Source of the DNA: Sandaracinaceae bacterium
GTDB lineage: Bacteria > Myxococcota_A > Polyangia > Polyangiales > Sandaracinaceae
NCBI GenBank assembly: GCA_004213565.1
Contig: SHBB01000011.1
Coordinates: 1 to 36,273, forward strand
Length of the DNA stretch: 36,273 nucleotides
Reading direction: 5' to 3'
The translations under genes and the position numbers were made by a program. This document shows positions 25,661-32,966 of this stretch, in pieces. The first letter of the stretch is position 1. Every line of letters begins with the position of its first letter. The notes under the pieces were generated by a model, which saw only the letters and a list, made by a program, of their open reading frames with translations, was not told the DNA's origin and did no database searches.

Positions 25661-25831
25661 ATGCGTCCACCGACCCGCGTCGCGCCCATGCTCCTGCTGC
25701 TGGCCGGCATCGGACTGCTCGGAGGCGCGCCATCGCTCACGGGCTTCCCCATGCTGGCCGCGATGCTCGCGGGTCTCGTCTCGGTCGTGGTCGGCGCCAC
25801 GCTCGTGCACCGGCAGCGCCGCGGAGGTTGA
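25661..25831 (+). CDS. Small two-helix membrane protein
   Basis: A 56-aa frame starting at ATG 25661: a short basic N-terminus (MRPPTRVAP), a hydrophobic helix (MLLLLAGIGLLGGAPSL), a short turn, a second helix (MLAAMLAGLVSVVVGATLV) and a basic end HRQRRGG. The organisation is typical of small inner-membrane proteins. AGAGGA upstream is better spaced for an ATG at 25653 in another frame, but that frame encodes a Cys/Ser/Arg-rich sequence typical of a shadow. The call rests on hydrophobicity only. It converges on the esterase-like gene. Confidence 0.45.
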   Translation: MRPPTRVAPMLLLLAGIGLLGGAPSLTGFPMLAAMLAGLVSVVVGATLVHRQRRGG

Positions 25832-25845
25832 GGGGTACCTGACGG

Positions 25846-27168
25846 TCAGTCGGTCTGATCGGTGACGGGAGCGCAGGTCGAGATCGTCGGAGGCACGGTG
25901 TCCACCACGGCGACGTCGTCGCCCGCGAGCCAGCGCACTACGGCGTCGTGGAAGGTCACCTCCGCGCCGTCCGCGGTCATGCTCGCGCTGAAGAACCAGT
26001 CATCATTGGTCAAGCCGACGTGCTGCTCACAGCCGGGCCCGTAGACCGAGATGGGACGCGCGGTCGCTTCGAGCCCGCCGCCCGCGGCGGCCGTCGAGAG
26101 CGCGCTCCGCACGCCCGTGGCGAAGGCGTCGAGGTCGAACCCGGCCGCGACGTACGAGTCGCTGATCGCGCGGTCCGCGAGCGACATGCGGAGGAAGAGG
26201 GGGGCCTCCGTGACGTGGTTCGCGAGCACGTAGCCGGACCACTCGCAGCGCCACGGGTCGGTCGGGTGCATCGCGACGCAGCTCTCGTCGTGGTTCGTGT
26301 TCGAGTAGCGCTCGGTGAGGTCGAAGCGCGCTCGGCGCCCCGCGAGCAAGGCGTCGAGCGCGGCCCCCGCGGGGAGCTCGCTGTCGGTGGGACCGAAGTT
26401 GGCGTCGCACACGAGCGCCGGGCTGACGCCGAGGGCCCGCATCCGTGCGGCGAAGCGGTCCGCGGTGTTCGCCACGCCCTGACATCCGCCCGACGTCCCC
26501 GTCCACAGCGCGGTGCCCCCGCCCCCGAGCGCGGGCAGCGTGACGGCGCCGTCGTCCGAGCTCGCTCCCTCCTCGAGGGCGTCGAGCGCCGCGTCGACGA
26601 TCGCGTCGCCCTGGAAGTGGAGCCGGAACCGAGGCACGTCGCCCTCGGCCGCGACCACCGCGTCGGGCGCGCGGCCGGCCCAGTTGTCGGAGCTGCAGTA
26701 GTAGAGGAAGACCTGGTTCGCGTCGCCCAGGGCGTTCTCCGGCCCCCGGCGCATGAGGCCGACCCCTCCCATCGAGCTCGGGGCCCCCGCCGTCGTCATC
26801 TTTGAGTTGCGACCGCACCAGCGCGCGGCGCAGTCCGGCCCGCCGCACGCGCCGCCTCCTTGCAGGTGAAAGACCCAGCGGTCCTCCTGGTCGGGCGAGG
26901 CGGCGCGCCGCACGTACATCACCGCCGGGGTTCCGTCGTTGCAGACCGCACGCGGGTCGCTCAGCGTCACGCGCACCAGGTCGTCGCCCTCCGCGACCCC
27001 GGTGTCGGGGGTCGGCGTGCACGGGAGCGCCTCGTCGAGCATCGGCACGGCGTCCGCCCCTCCGTCCGTGACGCCGCCGTCGGGCTCGCTCCCTGCGTCC
27101 GGTGGGCTCGAGGGACCGCAAGCGAGCAAGGTCAACGCTACGCACCACCAGATGTCGGTCGCTCTCAC
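25846..27168 (-). CDS. Pectin acetylesterase / Notum-like hydrolase lipoprotein
   Basis: A 440-aa protein with GTG start at 27168 and lipoprotein signal MRATDIWWCVALTLLAC (Cys17), followed by a Pro/Asp/Gly linker. The alpha/beta hydrolase of the PAE/Notum type is recognised by VFHLQGGGACGG (about 99-110, the oxyanion loop), the nucleophile elbow GTSGG with S226, the conserved WCGRNSKM and LYYCSSDNWAG elements, and a candidate catalytic H383 in CEQHVGL. These enzymes remove acetyl or acyl esters from polysaccharides or lipidated proteins. The substrate here is unknown. The extracytoplasmic location fits. A 53-bp palindromic repeat lies between this gene and the Cys-rich lipoprotein gene upstream on the same strand. 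Confidence 0.8.
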   Translation of the reverse strand: MRATDIWWCVALTLLACGPSSPPDAGSEPDGGVTDGGADAVPMLDEALPCTPTPDTGVAEGDDLVRVTLSDPRAVCNDGTPAVMYVRRAASPDQEDRWVFHLQGGGACGGPDCAARWCGRNSKMTTAGAPSSMGGVGLMRRGPENALGDANQVFLYYCSSDNWAGRAPDAVVAAEGDVPRFRLHFQGDAIVDAALDALEEGASSDDGAVTLPALGGGGTALWTGTSGGCQGVANTADRFAARMRALGVSPALVCDANFGPTDSELPAGAALDALLAGRRARFDLTERYSNTNHDESCVAMHPTDPWRCEWSGYVLANHVTEAPLFLRMSLADRAISDSYVAAGFDLDAFATGVRSALSTAAAGGGLEATARPISVYGPGCEQHVGLTNDDWFFSASMTADGAEVTFHDAVVRWLAGDDVAVVDTVPPTISTCAPVTDQTD

Positions 27169-27204
27169 GCGACGAGGGTAGCAAGCGCGGGGTACCTCGT
27201 CGCA

Positions 27205-27257
27205 GGGGACGATCCTATTCGTTCGTCAAACTTTGACGAACGAATAGGATCGTCCCC
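27205..27257. repeat. REPIN-like 53-bp perfect palindrome, copy B
   Basis: Two perfect 26-base arms beginning GGGGACGATCCTATTCGTTC are separated by one base, so the element would fold as a very long hairpin in DNA or RNA. It is flanked by two minus-strand genes and lies 37 bp before the esterase start. Related sequences occur at 12686-12713 and 35160-35191. The structure resembles an inverted pair of REP sequences as mobilised by RAYT (REP-associated tyrosine) transposases in other proteobacteria. No such transposase is in this window. It could also act as a transcription terminator for the upstream gene. Confidence 0.8.
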
Positions 27258-27271
27258 GCTCGCAGCGGGTC

Positions 27272-27982
27272 TCAGACGCGGACGCACGCGGTGACGAACG
27301 TCGACGACGCGTCGTCGTGCAGGAGGTCGCACACCGCGTGGGGACCGCACTCGTCGTTCGTCTCGCACTCGAGCACGCACAGGCGCTCGACTCCGTCGAG
27401 GCTCACGCATCGGCCGCCCGGGCCGCACTGCGCGTCGGTGGAGCACGCGTTCGTGCAGATGGTCCCGCCGCCTGCCGGGCTCCCGACATGGCGACACTCG
27501 AGCGCCTCGCCGCACGATCCCTCGCACGGCTCGTACCGGGCGGCGCCCCGGCGGTGCGCCTCGACGCACGAAGACCATGTGTCTTGCTCGGATCCACAGG
27601 CGACGCGCGCGCCCTCTTCGGTGCAGATGGCGAGCGAGTGTCGTGACGCGCACGAGATCACGCCCCACATCTCGGGGCCGCAGCCTGCCTCGCTCGCGGT
27701 TACTGCGAGCGAGACGCACTGATCCAGGCAGAGCGACGCTTCGGCTCCGCACGCCTCCTGGGCAGAGCGGCAATACCCGACGCACTCCTCGATGCAGCGG
27801 TCGGCGAGCGGCGTGTCAGCGCAGGAGTGCGCGGGCGCCGGCGGCGTCTCGGCGTCCCCCCCGCCTTCGACCTGGGGTCCGGCGTCGGCCCAGGTGGACG
27901 CGGGGTCGGTCGTGTCGGAGACGCAGCCGGCGGCGGTGAAGGTGAGCAAGGAGAGTGCGGTGAGAGAGGCGAAGGTGCGCAT
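27272..27982 (-). CDS. Cysteine-rich lipoprotein
   Basis: A 236-aa protein with a good ribosome-binding site (GGAG, 6 nt before the ATG at 27980-27982) and a lipoprotein signal MRTFASLTALSLLTFTAAGC. It contains 25 cysteines in total. The first part has repeated C-x3-C pairs with helical spacing (CIEECVGYCRSAQEACG, LCLDQCVSLA), and the C-terminal part has short EGF/Dickkopf-like knots (CSTDAQCGPGGRCV, CETNDECGPHAVCD). Disulphide-rich secreted modules of this sort are common in myxobacteria and presumably act in binding or adhesion. No enzyme motif is seen. Possible co-transcription with the esterase is interrupted by the palindrome. Confidence 0.75.
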   Translation of the reverse strand: MRTFASLTALSLLTFTAAGCVSDTTDPASTWADAGPQVEGGGDAETPPAPAHSCADTPLADRCIEECVGYCRSAQEACGAEASLCLDQCVSLAVTASEAGCGPEMWGVISCASRHSLAICTEEGARVACGSEQDTWSSCVEAHRRGAARYEPCEGSCGEALECRHVGSPAGGGTICTNACSTDAQCGPGGRCVSLDGVERLCVLECETNDECGPHAVCDLLHDDASSTFVTACVRV

Positions 27983-28109
27983 GGTGGACTCCAGTCGTGA
28001 GGACTCCGCAGCGATAGCCAGCGCCCTGGCGGCGAGCCGCTAAAAGATCCTAAATCCGCGCGCCATGGGGCTGGCCGTCAGGGCGGATCGACGCCACGCT
28101 CCGCGCCTC

Positions 28110-28841
28110 ATGACGGACCTCGTGCTCCATCAGTTCCCCGGCGCGTACGGGATGGAGAGCCTCAGCCCCTTCTGCACCAAGCTCGCGAGCTACCTCCAGC
28201 TCGCGGGGGTGCCGCACGAGCGACGGCTGGGTGACCCGCGCGAGGCGCCGCGGGGCAAGCTCCCTTACGTGCGCTGGGACGGCGCGCTGCTCGGCGACTC
28301 GCAGCTGATCATCGAGCGCTGCCAGACGGAGCTGGGCGACCCGCTCGACGGTCGGCTCGACGCGGAGGCGAAGGCGCTCGGCCACCTCTTGCGCCGCGCG
28401 GCCGAAGATCACCTCTACTGGGCGCTCCTCGCCATGCGCTGGGGCGACGACGACGTGTGGCGCGCGAGCTACCGCGACGCGATCGCCGGCGCGCTGCCGA
28501 AGGGGACCGGCTGGTTCCTCCCGGGGCTCATCCGCCGCGGCGTCGTGAAGTCCCTGCATCACCAAGGCCTCGGCCGGCATTCGCGCGAGACGGTGGACGC
28601 GCAGGGCGTCGCCGATCTCGACGCCATCGCCGCCGCGATGCGAGGCGACTTCCTGCTCGGCGACGCCCCGACGAGCTTCGATTGCTCGGTCTGGGCCATG
28701 GTCGAGCACCTCCGCGTCACCCCCTCGGAGCGCCCGCTCGTGCTCCACGCCCGCGCGCACCCGGTCCTCGGCCCCTGGTGCGAGCGCATGCGCGCCGCGA
28801 CCTCGACGACGACGACTCGCGGTGGGAGGCTCACCCCGTGA
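28110..28841 (+). CDS. Glutathione S-transferase-like protein of the metaxin/FAXC type
   Basis: A 243-aa protein from ATG 28110; an in-frame ATG at 28065 would add a basic, unconserved leader. The N-terminal thioredoxin-like half has LSPFCTKLASYLQLAGVPHE, RGKLPYVRWDGALLGDSQLI; the SPFC...KL and P-R-G-K-L-P-Y-V elements are typical of the metaxin / failed-axon-connections branch of GST-like proteins. The helical half has AAEDHLYWALLAMRWGDDD, a family hallmark, and FLLGDAPTSFDCSVWAMVEH. Bacterial members are uncharacterised; glutathione use cannot be assumed. It is translationally coupled to the TPR gene. Confidence 0.82.
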   Translation: MTDLVLHQFPGAYGMESLSPFCTKLASYLQLAGVPHERRLGDPREAPRGKLPYVRWDGALLGDSQLIIERCQTELGDPLDGRLDAEAKALGHLLRRAAEDHLYWALLAMRWGDDDVWRASYRDAIAGALPKGTGWFLPGLIRRGVVKSLHHQGLGRHSRETVDAQGVADLDAIAAAMRGDFLLGDAPTSFDCSVWAMVEHLRVTPSERPLVLHARAHPVLGPWCERMRAATSTTTTRGGRLTP

Positions 28842-29794
28842 CGCGACGAGCGCCCGCGACCTGGGGAGACCTGCTGGAGGATCTGCGCCGCGCGCGACTC
28901 GACGACGACTTCGAGCGCGCCGAGGACATCCTCGAGCACATGCGGAGGGAGGCGGCGCACCAGGGCGACCTGAGCCTGGAGGCCTCGACGCTCTTCTACG
29001 AGGGGGTGGTCGCGGACGAGAGCGGCGACCTCGAGCGCGCGGAGCGGTGCTTCATGCACCTCGTGGAGCTCGACCGACGGCTGCACGGGCCGACGCACGA
29101 GGCCGTGGCCGACGCGCTCAACAGCCTGGGCGTGGTGCGAACCGCCCGCGGTGATCCCGAGGGCGCCGCCGAGGCCTACCTGGCGTGCGCCGAGATCCAC
29201 GTCGACCTGCGCACCGCGCAGCGCGTGCCCTCGCTCGTGTCGGTGGGCGACGCGTTCCACCGCGCCGGGGCCACGGAAGAGGCCCAGGGAGCCTACGCCC
29301 GCGCGCTCGAGCACCCCGCGCCGGACGACGCGCCCTGGCACGAGCACGCCTCGTTGCGGATCCAGCGCTACCTCGTCGAGGCCAAGCGCTTCCCGGAGGC
29401 GCTGCGCGTAGTCGCCGTCGCGCTGAACCGGCCGCTCGGATCGAGTCAGCGGTTTCGAGAGGCGCGCGCCCAGCTCCTCATCGCGCTCGGGCATCTCTCG
29501 TGGGTCTTCGGCCAAGACAGCCAGTGCCACGCGGCCCACCGCGCTGCGCTCTCGTTCACCGAAGACGCGGCGCTGCGCGACGAGGCCGAGCGCGCGATGG
29601 CCGCGGTGCCCGAGGAGGCTGCGCTCGACGGGCCGCTCGACGCCTACCGCGTCGTCTTCACCCTCGACGATGGGCTCGCCCACGTCCTCCACGCCGGGCG
29701 CGGCTTCTTCATGACCCGCGACGTCGAGGCGCCGATCCTCGGCGAGATCCTCGAGCGCGACGAGACCACCAAGCGCTTCCGCCGCCCCGACTGA
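28838..29794 (+). CDS. TPR protein coupled to the metaxin-like gene
   Basis: A 318-aa protein. Its GTG start (28838-28840) overlaps the stop of the metaxin-like gene as GTGA, with GGGAGG 8 nt upstream, so it is almost certainly translated from the same mRNA. Residues about 15-260 are tandem TPR-like helix pairs: DFERAEDILEHMRREAAHQG, GDLERAERCFMHLVELDRRL, EAVADALNSLGVVRTARGDP, EEAQGAYARALEHP. The C-terminal 60 residues are alpha/beta (LDAYRVVFTLDDGLAHVLHA). There is no signal peptide. A protein-interaction scaffold working with the GST-like neighbour is inferred from the overlap only. Confidence 0.75.
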   Translation: MTRRAPATWGDLLEDLRRARLDDDFERAEDILEHMRREAAHQGDLSLEASTLFYEGVVADESGDLERAERCFMHLVELDRRLHGPTHEAVADALNSLGVVRTARGDPEGAAEAYLACAEIHVDLRTAQRVPSLVSVGDAFHRAGATEEAQGAYARALEHPAPDDAPWHEHASLRIQRYLVEAKRFPEALRVVAVALNRPLGSSQRFREARAQLLIALGHLSWVFGQDSQCHAAHRAALSFTEDAALRDEAERAMAAVPEEAALDGPLDAYRVVFTLDDGLAHVLHAGRGFFMTRDVEAPILGEILERDETTKRFRRPD

Positions 29795-29797
29795 AGC

Positions 29798-30430
29798 TCA
29801 GCCGACGCCGTCGAGCTCGGCGACGTGGGCGGTGCGCTGCGCGTAGTACGGGTGGGCGACGATGGCCGCCCGGAGCGCGTCGACCTCCGCGGGAAGAACG
29901 GCTCGTGGGGGTGACGCCACCGACGCCAGCCGCTGGCCCACCCGATCCGCGGCGGCGATGATCGCGTCGACGCGGGGGTTCCGGGGCGAGCGCGGGGCCT
30001 CCCGATCTTCGATGCGAGCGCGCACGCTGACGTCGGCCCAGGTGGTCCCGCGGCGGGCCAGGAAGAGCGCTTGAGCCGTGTACGCAGCGACCTCCGACTC
30101 GATGACGTTCATGGGTCGGCCTCGCATGTCCTGGATGGCGTGTGTGCACTCGTGCACGACGAGGGCCTGCGTGATCATGCGCGTCAGTGAGGCGCCGCGC
30201 CGGACGTAGAGCGTGTCGTAGTCGGTGCGCTCCGTCTCGGTGAAGGAGTAGAACGCGCTCGGGCTCTTGGGTCCACCGCCGTCGAGCCGCTCGACGAGGA
30301 TCCGCCGATCGAGGAAGGCGTCGGCGACGCGCGCGTAGTGGATGGGTCCGTAGGTGTGACCGCCGACGGTGAATTGTACGCCCCGCATGGGCTGGCTTCG
30401 GAGCAGCTGCGCGATCTGATTGGGGCTCAT
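29798..30430 (-). CDS. Putative HExxH zinc-metallopeptidase-like protein
   Basis: A 210-aa protein without a signal peptide, with a strong GGAGGAG before the ATG at 30428-30430. The motif VVHECTHAIQDMRG (H93, E94, H97) is a minimal HExxH zinc site, and IESEVAAYTAQALF follows with E113 in the position expected for a third ligand (HExxH-x15-E). The helix with ExEVxAYxxQ is reminiscent of eCIS-core/DUF4157-like and toxin-associated peptidase domains, but the match is not firm. Upstream, residues 20-90 form a small alpha/beta region with RTDYDTLYVRRGAS. It converges with the TPR gene (3 bp) and diverges from an unknown operon. The substrate is unknown. Confidence 0.6.
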   Translation of the reverse strand: MSPNQIAQLLRSQPMRGVQFTVGGHTYGPIHYARVADAFLDRRILVERLDGGGPKSPSAFYSFTETERTDYDTLYVRRGASLTRMITQALVVHECTHAIQDMRGRPMNVIESEVAAYTAQALFLARRGTTWADVSVRARIEDREAPRSPRNPRVDAIIAAADRVGQRLASVASPPRAVLPAEVDALRAAIVAHPYYAQRTAHVAELDGVG

Positions 30431-30484
30431 GTCTTCTCCTCCGCGCCCCTCTTCGGACGGACGCGCCGCCGGTTGCGGAGGCCG

Positions 30485-31102
30485 GTGGTATCGTCGCCCG
30501 TGCCCATCCTGCCGGAGCCCCTCGAGCTCGACCACGCCGAAGGAGGCGCCCTCCCCGCCTTCGTTCTCGGCTGGGACGCGCTCCCCCCGGAGCGAGCCGC
30601 GCCCTCGTTCGTCGGGGTCCATCACCAGTACGGCGGCTACGCGTGTAGCCAGACCATCCTGTCGGGCCTCGTGCTCCCGCTGCACGCCAACCTGGACCGC
30701 GCGCGCACCGACGCGGTGCCCTTGCTGGAGGCGTTCCGATCGGTCGCGGAGTCGCAGCAGGGGCGCGCGGCCGTGTTCGCGCATCGTCAGCTGGAGCTCG
30801 TGCGCGACGGGGCCGGGACCCACGGAGCGAGCATGAGCCGCCGCGACCTCGAGCGGTGGGGCGCGCTCCTCGGGACTTACTACGAGCTGCCTCGTCCCAT
30901 CGCGGGGGTCGAGGCGATGCTGACGTTCGGCGATACGCCTGACCTCTCGCTCGAGGGCTGGCGCGCGCTCGCGCTGAACGGCGAGGACGCCGAGCTGTTC
31001 GTCGTCGACCGCGACACCCTCGACCGGCTGCACGCCCAGCCTCCGAGCGACCGGGCGTCGCGCGGGCCTCGGCTCCATCTCATCTGGGAGAGCTCGGATT
31101 GA
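30485..31102 (+). CDS. Protein of unknown function (immunity-like size), first of a two-gene operon
   Basis: The start is GTG at 30485 (close to GGAGG at 30477-30481) or GTG at 30500; the choice is uncertain, and the length is about 201-206 aa. It has no signal peptide or membrane helix. Visible segments are LPAFVLGWDALPPERAAP, VGVHHQYGGYACSQTILSGL and MSRRDLERWGALLGTYYELP. The C-terminus reads FVVDRDTLDRLHAQPPSDRA and ends with LIWESSD. A similar signature (CVDLDVLDALHARRPLDGKA, then LFWG) occurs in the unknown protein at 32967, so the two may share a domain. It is divergent from the HExxH gene and overlaps the next gene as TTGA. Confidence 0.55.
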   Translation: MVSSPVPILPEPLELDHAEGGALPAFVLGWDALPPERAAPSFVGVHHQYGGYACSQTILSGLVLPLHANLDRARTDAVPLLEAFRSVAESQQGRAAVFAHRQLELVRDGAGTHGASMSRRDLERWGALLGTYYELPRPIAGVEAMLTFGDTPDLSLEGWRALALNGEDAELFVVDRDTLDRLHAQPPSDRASRGPRLHLIWESSD

Positions 31103-31800
31103 GAGCGACGCACCAGGCGCTCGTCCTCGCGACACTCGCTCTCGCATGCGGCGCGCCGGTCGAGCGCGTCGAGCCGCAGGCGACCCCGGTGGTCGCGCAG
31201 CCCGCGCCCGAGCCGGCCCCGCCGCCTGCGCAGCCCGCAGAGACAGAGACCGCAGCGCCATCGTCGAGCGCGTGCGCCACGGATGACGACTGCCACTTCG
31301 ACGATCCATGCGTCCCGCAGGCGTGCACCGCCACCGCGCCGCCCGACCTCGCCTGCGCGGAGTCGAGGCCGCCACCGGGGAGCTGCGTGTGCGTCGCCGA
31401 GCGTTGCGTGATGCGACGCGACATGCCCGAGGGCTACCTCCTGTCGGAGGAGACCTGCGTGCACGGATTCGGTGGGCCGCCCTGCGGGATCTCGCTCGCC
31501 GAGGGGACGTGCACGCCCGGCGGCGAGCACCGCGCCCACGGCGCGCACGACGAAGCGCGGCCGGTGTGCGGCTGCCACGGAGCGCCCCCCGACGCGCGCT
31601 GCCGACTCGAGTGGCACGAGCCGCCCACGTGCGAGACCGAGCGCGACTGCTGGTTCGACGACGACGGCCCCGTGCTCCGGCCCATCCGCAGGCCACGGCG
31701 CCTGCGCGGCCACCGCTTCGAGCCCTGCGTCGACGGGGAGGTCGCGCCCGCGTGTGTCGGAGGGTTCTGCACCCGGGCCCCGGTGGCCTTCGGCTGCTGA
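31099..31800 (+). CDS. Cysteine-rich lipoprotein starting with TTG
   Basis: A 233-aa protein. Its TTG start (31099-31101) overlaps the stop TGA (31100-31102) of the preceding gene, with GGGAGAG upstream, which indicates translational coupling. The signal is MRATHQALVLATLALAC (lipobox ALAC), followed by a Pro/Glu/Ala linker (about 20-58). Twenty-one cysteines are present, in two related modules: CATDDDCHFDDPCVPQAC and CETERDCWFDDDG. C-x-C pairs (SCVCVAERC, VCGCHG) suggest a disulphide-bonded knot. Function unknown; likely surface exposed. The 15 bases around its stop are tandemly duplicated. Confidence 0.7.
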   Translation: MRATHQALVLATLALACGAPVERVEPQATPVVAQPAPEPAPPPAQPAETETAAPSSSACATDDDCHFDDPCVPQACTATAPPDLACAESRPPPGSCVCVAERCVMRRDMPEGYLLSEETCVHGFGGPPCGISLAEGTCTPGGEHRAHGAHDEARPVCGCHGAPPDARCRLEWHEPPTCETERDCWFDDDGPVLRPIRRPRRLRGHRFEPCVDGEVAPACVGGFCTRAPVAFGC

Positions 31801-31819
31801 CCAGTCGGCTGCTGACCAG
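31790..31819 (+). repeat. 15-bp tandem duplication spanning a stop codon
   Basis: TCGGCTGCTGACCAG occurs at 31790-31804 and again, identically, at 31805-31819. The first copy contains the last codons and the TGA stop of the Cys-rich lipoprotein. The second is non-coding and carries another in-frame TGA (31813-31815). Confidence 0.9.
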
Positions 31820-31833
31820 GAGGTCGCCGCGTC

Positions 31834-32874
31834 CTACGCGCCGTCGAGGAAGCGGGTCAGCGCGCCGATGTAGTCGTCGTACGCCTCGACCTGCGGGATG
31901 TGGCCGACTCCTTCGAGCTCGACCAGCGACGCGTTCGGGATCGCGTCGCGGGCCGCGCGCCCGAGCCGATCGTAGCGCCCGAGGGTCTCGCGCACCTCGG
32001 CGCTCACCCGACCCTTGCCGAGCGCGGTGCGGTCGCGCGTGCCGATGATGAGCAGCGTGGGCACGTCGAGACGACCGAAGTCGTGCACGACCGGCTGCGT
32101 GAAGATCATGTCCGCCGTCAGCGCCGACACGTAGGCGAGCGCCTCGCGGTCGGGGCTCTCGGTCCATCCCATCTGCAGCTCCGCGAGCGCGTCGTACTCC
32201 GGCTCCCAGCGCCCGTCGAAGTAGCTCTCCCGCATGTAGTGGCGCACCGCGTCGGGCGTCTTCTGCAGCTCGGCCTCGTAGAGCGCCTCCACCGGCGCGT
32301 ACGGCACGACGGCCTGCCAGTCCTCGAGGCCGATCGGGTTCACGAGCACCAGGCGCTCGGCGCGCTCGGGGAACATCAGCGCGAAGCGCGTGGCGAGCAT
32401 CCCGCCCATCGAGTGGCCCACCACGGTGACCCGATCGACCTCGAGCGCGTCGAGCAGCGCGCGCGTCTGCGTGGCCATGGCCGCGAAGGAGTACTGGTAG
32501 CGCGTCGGCTTGGACGACTTCCCGAAGCCGATCTGGTCCGGGATGACCACGCGGTGTCCCCGCGCCACGAGGTCTCGCGCGGTGCGCTCCCAGTACGCGC
32601 CGCTGAAGTTCTTGCCGTGCAGCAGCAGCACCGTCGAGCCGCTGGGCGACTCGGGCCGGACGTCCATGTACGCCATCTCGAGCGCTTGCCGCTGCGCCTC
32701 GAAGGCGCGGACCTGCACCTCGAACGGGTACTCGTAGAGCGAGAGCCGGGCATCGAAGCGGGACGGCTCCGTCTCACCCCGGGCGTCGTCGACCGGCGGC
32801 GGCGTGGAGGCGCCACACCCGACGGCGAAGCTCGTGAGCAGAGCGAGGGCGTGTCGTGAGAACGGCTGGCGCAA
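31834..32874 (-). CDS. Alpha/beta hydrolase lipoprotein
   Basis: A 346-aa protein. The start is TTG at 32872-32874 with an excellent GGAGGAG 6-7 nt upstream; no ATG or GTG fits as well. A lipoprotein signal ends at Cys20 (TSFAVGC). The alpha/beta hydrolase fold is complete: [11 protein letters not shown] (oxyanion H86-G87), [11 protein letters not shown], nucleophile elbow GHSMGG with S155, acid D281 in IIGTRDRTA, and base H325 in GVGHIPQ. The family includes epoxide hydrolases, haloalkane dehalogenases and carboxylesterases; TRD and the F-G-K-S loop resemble C-C hydrolase/esterase types. Substrate not determinable. It would act in the periplasm or at the outer membrane. Confidence 0.88.
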   Translation of the reverse strand: MRQPFSRHALALLTSFAVGCGASTPPPVDDARGETEPSRFDARLSLYEYPFEVQVRAFEAQRQALEMAYMDVRPESPSGSTVLLLHGKNFSGAYWERTARDLVARGHRVVIPDQIGFGKSSKPTRYQYSFAAMATQTRALLDALEVDRVTVVGHSMGGMLATRFALMFPERAERLVLVNPIGLEDWQAVVPYAPVEALYEAELQKTPDAVRHYMRESYFDGRWEPEYDALAELQMGWTESPDREALAYVSALTADMIFTQPVVHDFGRLDVPTLLIIGTRDRTALGKGRVSAEVRETLGRYDRLGRAARDAIPNASLVELEGVGHIPQVEAYDDYIGALTRFLDGA

Positions 32875-32966
32875 GGGTCGACTCCTCCGGTTCAGGCCCC
32901 GGTTCTAGGGCTCGCGGCTCACAGGGCAAGGGCAGCGGCGGGATGAAGGCGAGGTACTCTCGCGAG

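Noticed and set aside
25653-25865. 70-aa frame with a well-placed AGGA before its ATG
   Set aside because: Its Cys/Ser/Arg-rich sequence is typical of an out-of-frame reading of a GC-rich gene, while the overlapping frame from 25661 encodes two clean membrane helices.
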